From assembly GCA_947476465.1 (NCBI GenBank), contig CANJQN010000011.1:1-64000 (forward strand): a stretch of 64,000 nt of DNA, read 5' to 3'. A program made the position numbers and the translations under genes. The stretch comes from Comamonadaceae bacterium. GTDB lineage: Bacteria > Pseudomonadota > Gammaproteobacteria > Burkholderiales > Burkholderiaceae_C. Shown here piece by piece: positions 61,439-64,000 of the stretch. The notes under the pieces were generated by a model. It did no database searches. It was not told the DNA's origin and was given only the letters and a program-made list of their open reading frames with translations. Each line of letters opens with the position of its first letter. Position 1 is the first letter of the stretch.

Positions 61439-62917
61439 CGCCTGCACCTGGCGCGCGCGGGTGTCGATGATCGACGCCTCGATGTGGTCCACATTGCCCT
61501 TGCGGGCCAGCTCCTGCGCCGCGCGCAGGCGGTCCATCGCGGCCGAATAATCCAGTGTGGCGATCTGCGCCTCGGCCTCGGCCCGCACGGCACGCAAGGT
61601 CTGCCCCTGGGCCGCGGCCGCGCGCCCCAGCAACTGCCACGCCGCCGCGTCCTGCGCCCGGGTGGCCACCCAGACCTGCAGCGACTGCATTGCCGCTCCC
61701 GCGCGGCCCGTCTGCAGCGCCGCCTGGGCCGACAGCAGCATCTCCGCCCGGCTGCCACTGCCCAGGGGCAGCAACGACGCCGCCCGGGCGGCGTCGCCGG
61801 CCATCAGGGCGAGCTCGGCGTCGAGCAGGCGCACCGCACGGCCGGCCTGACTGTCGGCGGCCTGCAGCGAGGCCAGCCGTTGGGCATAGCGCAAGGCCGC
61901 CGGCATCTCGCGCAGCCGGGCCGAGGCCAGCGCCGCGCCGTACCAGGCGGCGGCGCGGCGGGTGGCGTCGGCCTGGGCCGGCAGACCGTCGGCGTCGCGC
62001 TGCAGGGTTCGCAGGGCATCGACGCCGCCGGCCGACAGGGCGCGCGCGCGCGCAGCCATCAGCGCGTGCTCCAGGTCGCCACTGGCCGGCGCCGCGCCGC
62101 GCTCGACCAGGGCCTGGCGCGACTGCATGTCGGCCGCCCGCTCGGTGGTCAGCGGGTGGGTGCGCAGGTAGGGAAAGGCGCCGTTGTCGTTCAGGCGCGA
62201 GGCATGCTGCAGCTTGTCGAACATGCTGGCAAAGGCCTGCGGCGCAAAGCCGGCCTGGGTGAGCACGCCAAAACCCACGCGATCGGCCTCGCGCTCCATG
62301 TCGCGCGAGAAGGTCAGCTGGTTGCGCGCCGCCACCGCTTGCCCGCCGGTGACGACGGCGCTGGCCGCCTGCGGGTTTTTGCTGGCGGCCAGCACGCCGA
62401 GGATCATGGCGCCGATCAACCAGGGCATCTGCCGCTCCTCCTGCGTCATCAGGCGGGAGATGTGCCGCTGGGTGACATGACTGAGCTCGTGGGCCAGCAC
62501 CGAGGCAACTTCGTCGCCGCTGCTGCTGACCGCCAGCAGCCCCAGGTTCATCCCCAGCCAGCCACCCGGCAAGGCAAAGGCGTTGATGCTGCGGTCTTTT
62601 CCGAGCAGCACCTGCCAGGCAAAGCGCTGGTCCAGCTCGGCGTTCAGGTCGCCACGCTGGCGGGCCGCGGCCAGCAGGCGCTGCCACAAGCCCTGGACGT
62701 AATCGGCCAACACCGGGTCGTCCAGATAATCGGGGTCGCGAAACAGCTCACGCGCAATGCGGTCGCCCAGGCGCCGCTCGGCGCCCAGGGAAAGATCGCC
62801 ACCATCGCCCATGGCGGGCAACTGGGCGTGCAAGGCCATCGGTTGCACCGCCCCGGCCAGGGCCGCCACCAACACCAGCGTGCGCGCCCAGCGGGCACGT
62901 ATCATCGAATCATTCAT
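61409..62917 (-). CDS. M48 family metalloprotease, BepA-like
   Basis: A 502-residue periplasmic protease with a signal peptide (about 1-31, ending near LHAQ), an M48 domain with the zinc motif H143-E-L-S-H147 and, further on, [12 protein letters not shown] third ligand ([10 protein letters not shown] near residue 205), and a C-terminal TPR region (about 270-495). This matches BepA/YfgC, which helps assemble or clear LptD and BamA. It overlaps the holin-like gene at its 3-prime end by 30 bases and is divergent from moaC. Confidence 0.9.
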   Translation of the reverse strand: MNDSMIRARWARTLVLVAALAGAVQPMALHAQLPAMGDGGDLSLGAERRLGDRIARELFRDPDYLDDPVLADYVQGLWQRLLAAARQRGDLNAELDQRFAWQVLLGKDRSINAFALPGGWLGMNLGLLAVSSSGDEVASVLAHELSHVTQRHISRLMTQEERQMPWLIGAMILGVLAASKNPQAASAVVTGGQAVAARNQLTFSRDMEREADRVGFGVLTQAGFAPQAFASMFDKLQHASRLNDNGAFPYLRTHPLTTERAADMQSRQALVERGAAPASGDLEHALMAARARALSAGGVDALRTLQRDADGLPAQADATRRAAAWYGAALASARLREMPAALRYAQRLASLQAADSQAGRAVRLLDAELALMAGDAARAASLLPLGSGSRAEMLLSAQAALQTGRAGAAMQSLQVWVATRAQDAAAWQLLGRAAAAQGQTLRAVRAEAEAQIATLDYSAAMDRLRAAQELARKGNVDHIEASIIDTRARQVQALLREQALER

Positions 62918-62937
62918 CTAGGACTTCCGGCACCCTC

Positions 62938-63423
62938 ATGAGTGGATTGACGCATTTTGACGCGCAGGGCCAGGCGCATATGGTGGACGTGTCCGCCAAG
63001 GCCCCCAGCCACCGCATCGCGACGGCCCAGGGGCGCATCCGCATGCAGGCGGCCACACTGCAAATCATCGCCTCCGGCGGCGCCAAAAAGGGCGACGTGC
63101 TGGGCATTGCCCGCATCGCCGGCATCCAGGCGGCCAAGAAGACCTCAGATTTGATTCCCCTGTGCCATCCGGTTCCCCTGACCCGGGTAACAGTCGAGTT
63201 TGAATTGGAACCGGCCGGCAAAAGTGTGCGCTGCATCGCCAGCGCCGAGACGGTGGGTGTGACCGGTGTCGAGATGGAAGCCCTCACGGCCGTGCAAGTG
63301 GCGCTGCTGACCATTTACGACATGTGCAAGGCGGTGGATCGGGCAATGGTGATGGAAGACGTGCGCTTGCTGGACAAGCGGGGCGGCAAGTCGGGCCACT
63401 GGCAGGCTGGCGGCGACGTTTGA
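62938..63423 (+). CDS. moaC: Cyclic pyranopterin monophosphate synthase MoaC
   Basis: Makes cyclic pyranopterin monophosphate in molybdenum cofactor synthesis, acting after MoaA. The 161-residue protein has [16 protein letters not shown] near residue 65 with the active-site His, and [20 protein letters not shown] near 105, which includes the conserved Glu and Asp. No other moa gene is in the window. Its stop overlaps the TTG start of the next gene. Confidence 0.95.
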   Translation: MSGLTHFDAQGQAHMVDVSAKAPSHRIATAQGRIRMQAATLQIIASGGAKKGDVLGIARIAGIQAAKKTSDLIPLCHPVPLTRVTVEFELEPAGKSVRCIASAETVGVTGVEMEALTAVQVALLTIYDMCKAVDRAMVMEDVRLLDKRGGKSGHWQAGGDV

Positions 63424-64000
63424 GGCTGCGCAACCCGCTCGCAACGTTTGCGGTGGAGGCCCTGCTGTGGCTTGTCCCGGCGGGGCTTTTTCTGCGGATG
63501 TACCTGGAGCGGGCCGCGGTGCCCATGACCGCGGCCTACGCCCACCTGGGGCTTGTTTTGATCCTCGCCGGGTCGGTCGCGGCGACCCGAGCACTGCTGC
63601 ACTGCTTTGTGCCCCGGCCTGGGTCGAACGTGATGGGCACCCTGCTGACAGCCACCGCCTTGTGGCTGTTGTGGGCCTACTACCTTCTCGCCATCGCCGG
63701 CTTTGGCGCGTGGGGGCGATTGGTCTCATGGGGGTTGATTGCAACCTACCTCTGGCGCGCCACCGAACTGTTCGAAGTGCTTGGCACCGGTGCCTATGCG
63801 ATCGCCGCGGCAGTGGCGATCAGCTTCGTCGTGTTGTCCTGGCTGCTTCACAAGAGCATCGTCAAGCACGACTGGACCGCGCCCACGTTCCCAAACCCGT
63901 CCGGTCGTGGCGCCCGACTGGCTGGCGCCACTCTTTTCCTGTGCGCAGCCGCCATTTTCTTCTGGCGATTCTGGGCCTTTCCGCCGATCGAGACCGGTGA
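63420..64000 (+). CDS. Polytopic membrane protein, N-terminal part (cut by window edge)
   Basis: The frame opens with TTG at 63420, overlapping the moaC stop by four bases (TTGA), and stays open to the window edge (193 codons). It reads [20 protein letters not shown] and shows five or six hydrophobic helices: about residues 8-27, 42-62, 74-97, 103-117, 127-146 and 170-188. The stretch after the last helix begins FPPIETG. An N-terminal helix bundle like this precedes the catalytic domain in LTA-synthase/sulfatase-type transferases, but no catalytic motif is inside the window, so that identity is only a guess. Confidence 0.55.
   Translation, partial: MRLRNPLATFAVEALLWLVPAGLFLRMYLERAAVPMTAAYAHLGLVLILAGSVAATRALLHCFVPRPGSNVMGTLLTATALWLLWAYYLLAIAGFGAWGRLVSWGLIATYLWRATELFEVLGTGAYAIAAAVAISFVVLSWLLHKSIVKHDWTAPTFPNPSGRGARLAGATLFLCAAAIFFWRFWAFPPIETG

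Overview
The window looks like a chromosomal segment of a high-GC betaproteobacterium of the order Burkholderiales, most likely family Comamonadaceae. This is inferred from the gene content (DUF3717/DUF1289 protein, DUF1631 protein, YhdP/TIGR02099 protein, FixJ-like DctSR-type two-component pair), from frequent GTG starts with 1-4 base gene overlaps, and from a GC-rich repeat placed directly after stop codons, which I recall as common in that family. No tRNA, rRNA or CRISPR array is visible.

Layout. 1-245: the start of an IS110-like transposase and its non-coding flank, next to REP-like palindromes. 246-6281: glycolate oxidase subunit GlcD, then udg-rimI-tsaB on the minus strand, dacB, and a degenerate SGNH lipoprotein. 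6516-16553: a minus-strand run of central metabolism read as pgk, pyk, fba, purC, purE, purK, sua5, broken by two plus-strand genes (a fatty-acid desaturase and a CnoX-type thioredoxin/TPR protein). 16643-22338: def-fmt-azlC-azlD on the minus strand, divergent from a LysM gene with an internal amber stop, then dprA and smg. 22351-27906: yajC-secD-secF plus a DUF1631 gene. 28051-36866: a fused indolepyruvate ferredoxin oxidoreductase, MltA, a small divergent membrane ORF, a DctSR-like two-component system and a nitrilase-family amidase. 36866-46512: YhdP, GlnE, an alkaline-phosphatase-fold membrane transferase, HldC and a ferritin-like protein. 46631-47224: a secreted glutathione peroxidase.

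47391-57802 is a surface-polysaccharide locus. rfbF-rfbG make CDP-4-keto-6-deoxyglucose. A 3,5-epimerase-like protein, a TylC3-like C-methyltransferase and an NAD-dependent epimerase/reductase could turn it into a branched 6-deoxysugar. A CmcI-like protein, a Wzx-type flippase and three glycosyltransferases complete it. The minus-strand genes overlap or are closely spaced and probably form one operon.

57825-64000 holds a glutathione S-transferase, purB, yaeQ, a DUF3717/DUF1289 gene whose stop codon lies in a perfect 26-bp inverted repeat, a small holin-like membrane protein, a BepA-like M48 protease, moaC, and the start of a polytopic membrane protein cut by the window edge.

Functional themes are de novo purine synthesis (purB, C, E, K), t6A tRNA modification (tsaB, sua5), start-Met processing (def, fmt), Sec export (yajC, secD, secF) and cell-envelope assembly. 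The most unusual points are the amber codon inside the LysM domain, the SGNH protein that has lost its catalytic residues, the CDP-linked branched-sugar cluster, a set of plus-strand genes with a -10 box directly before the start codon (possible leaderless mRNAs), and several repeat or palindrome structures at gene ends.
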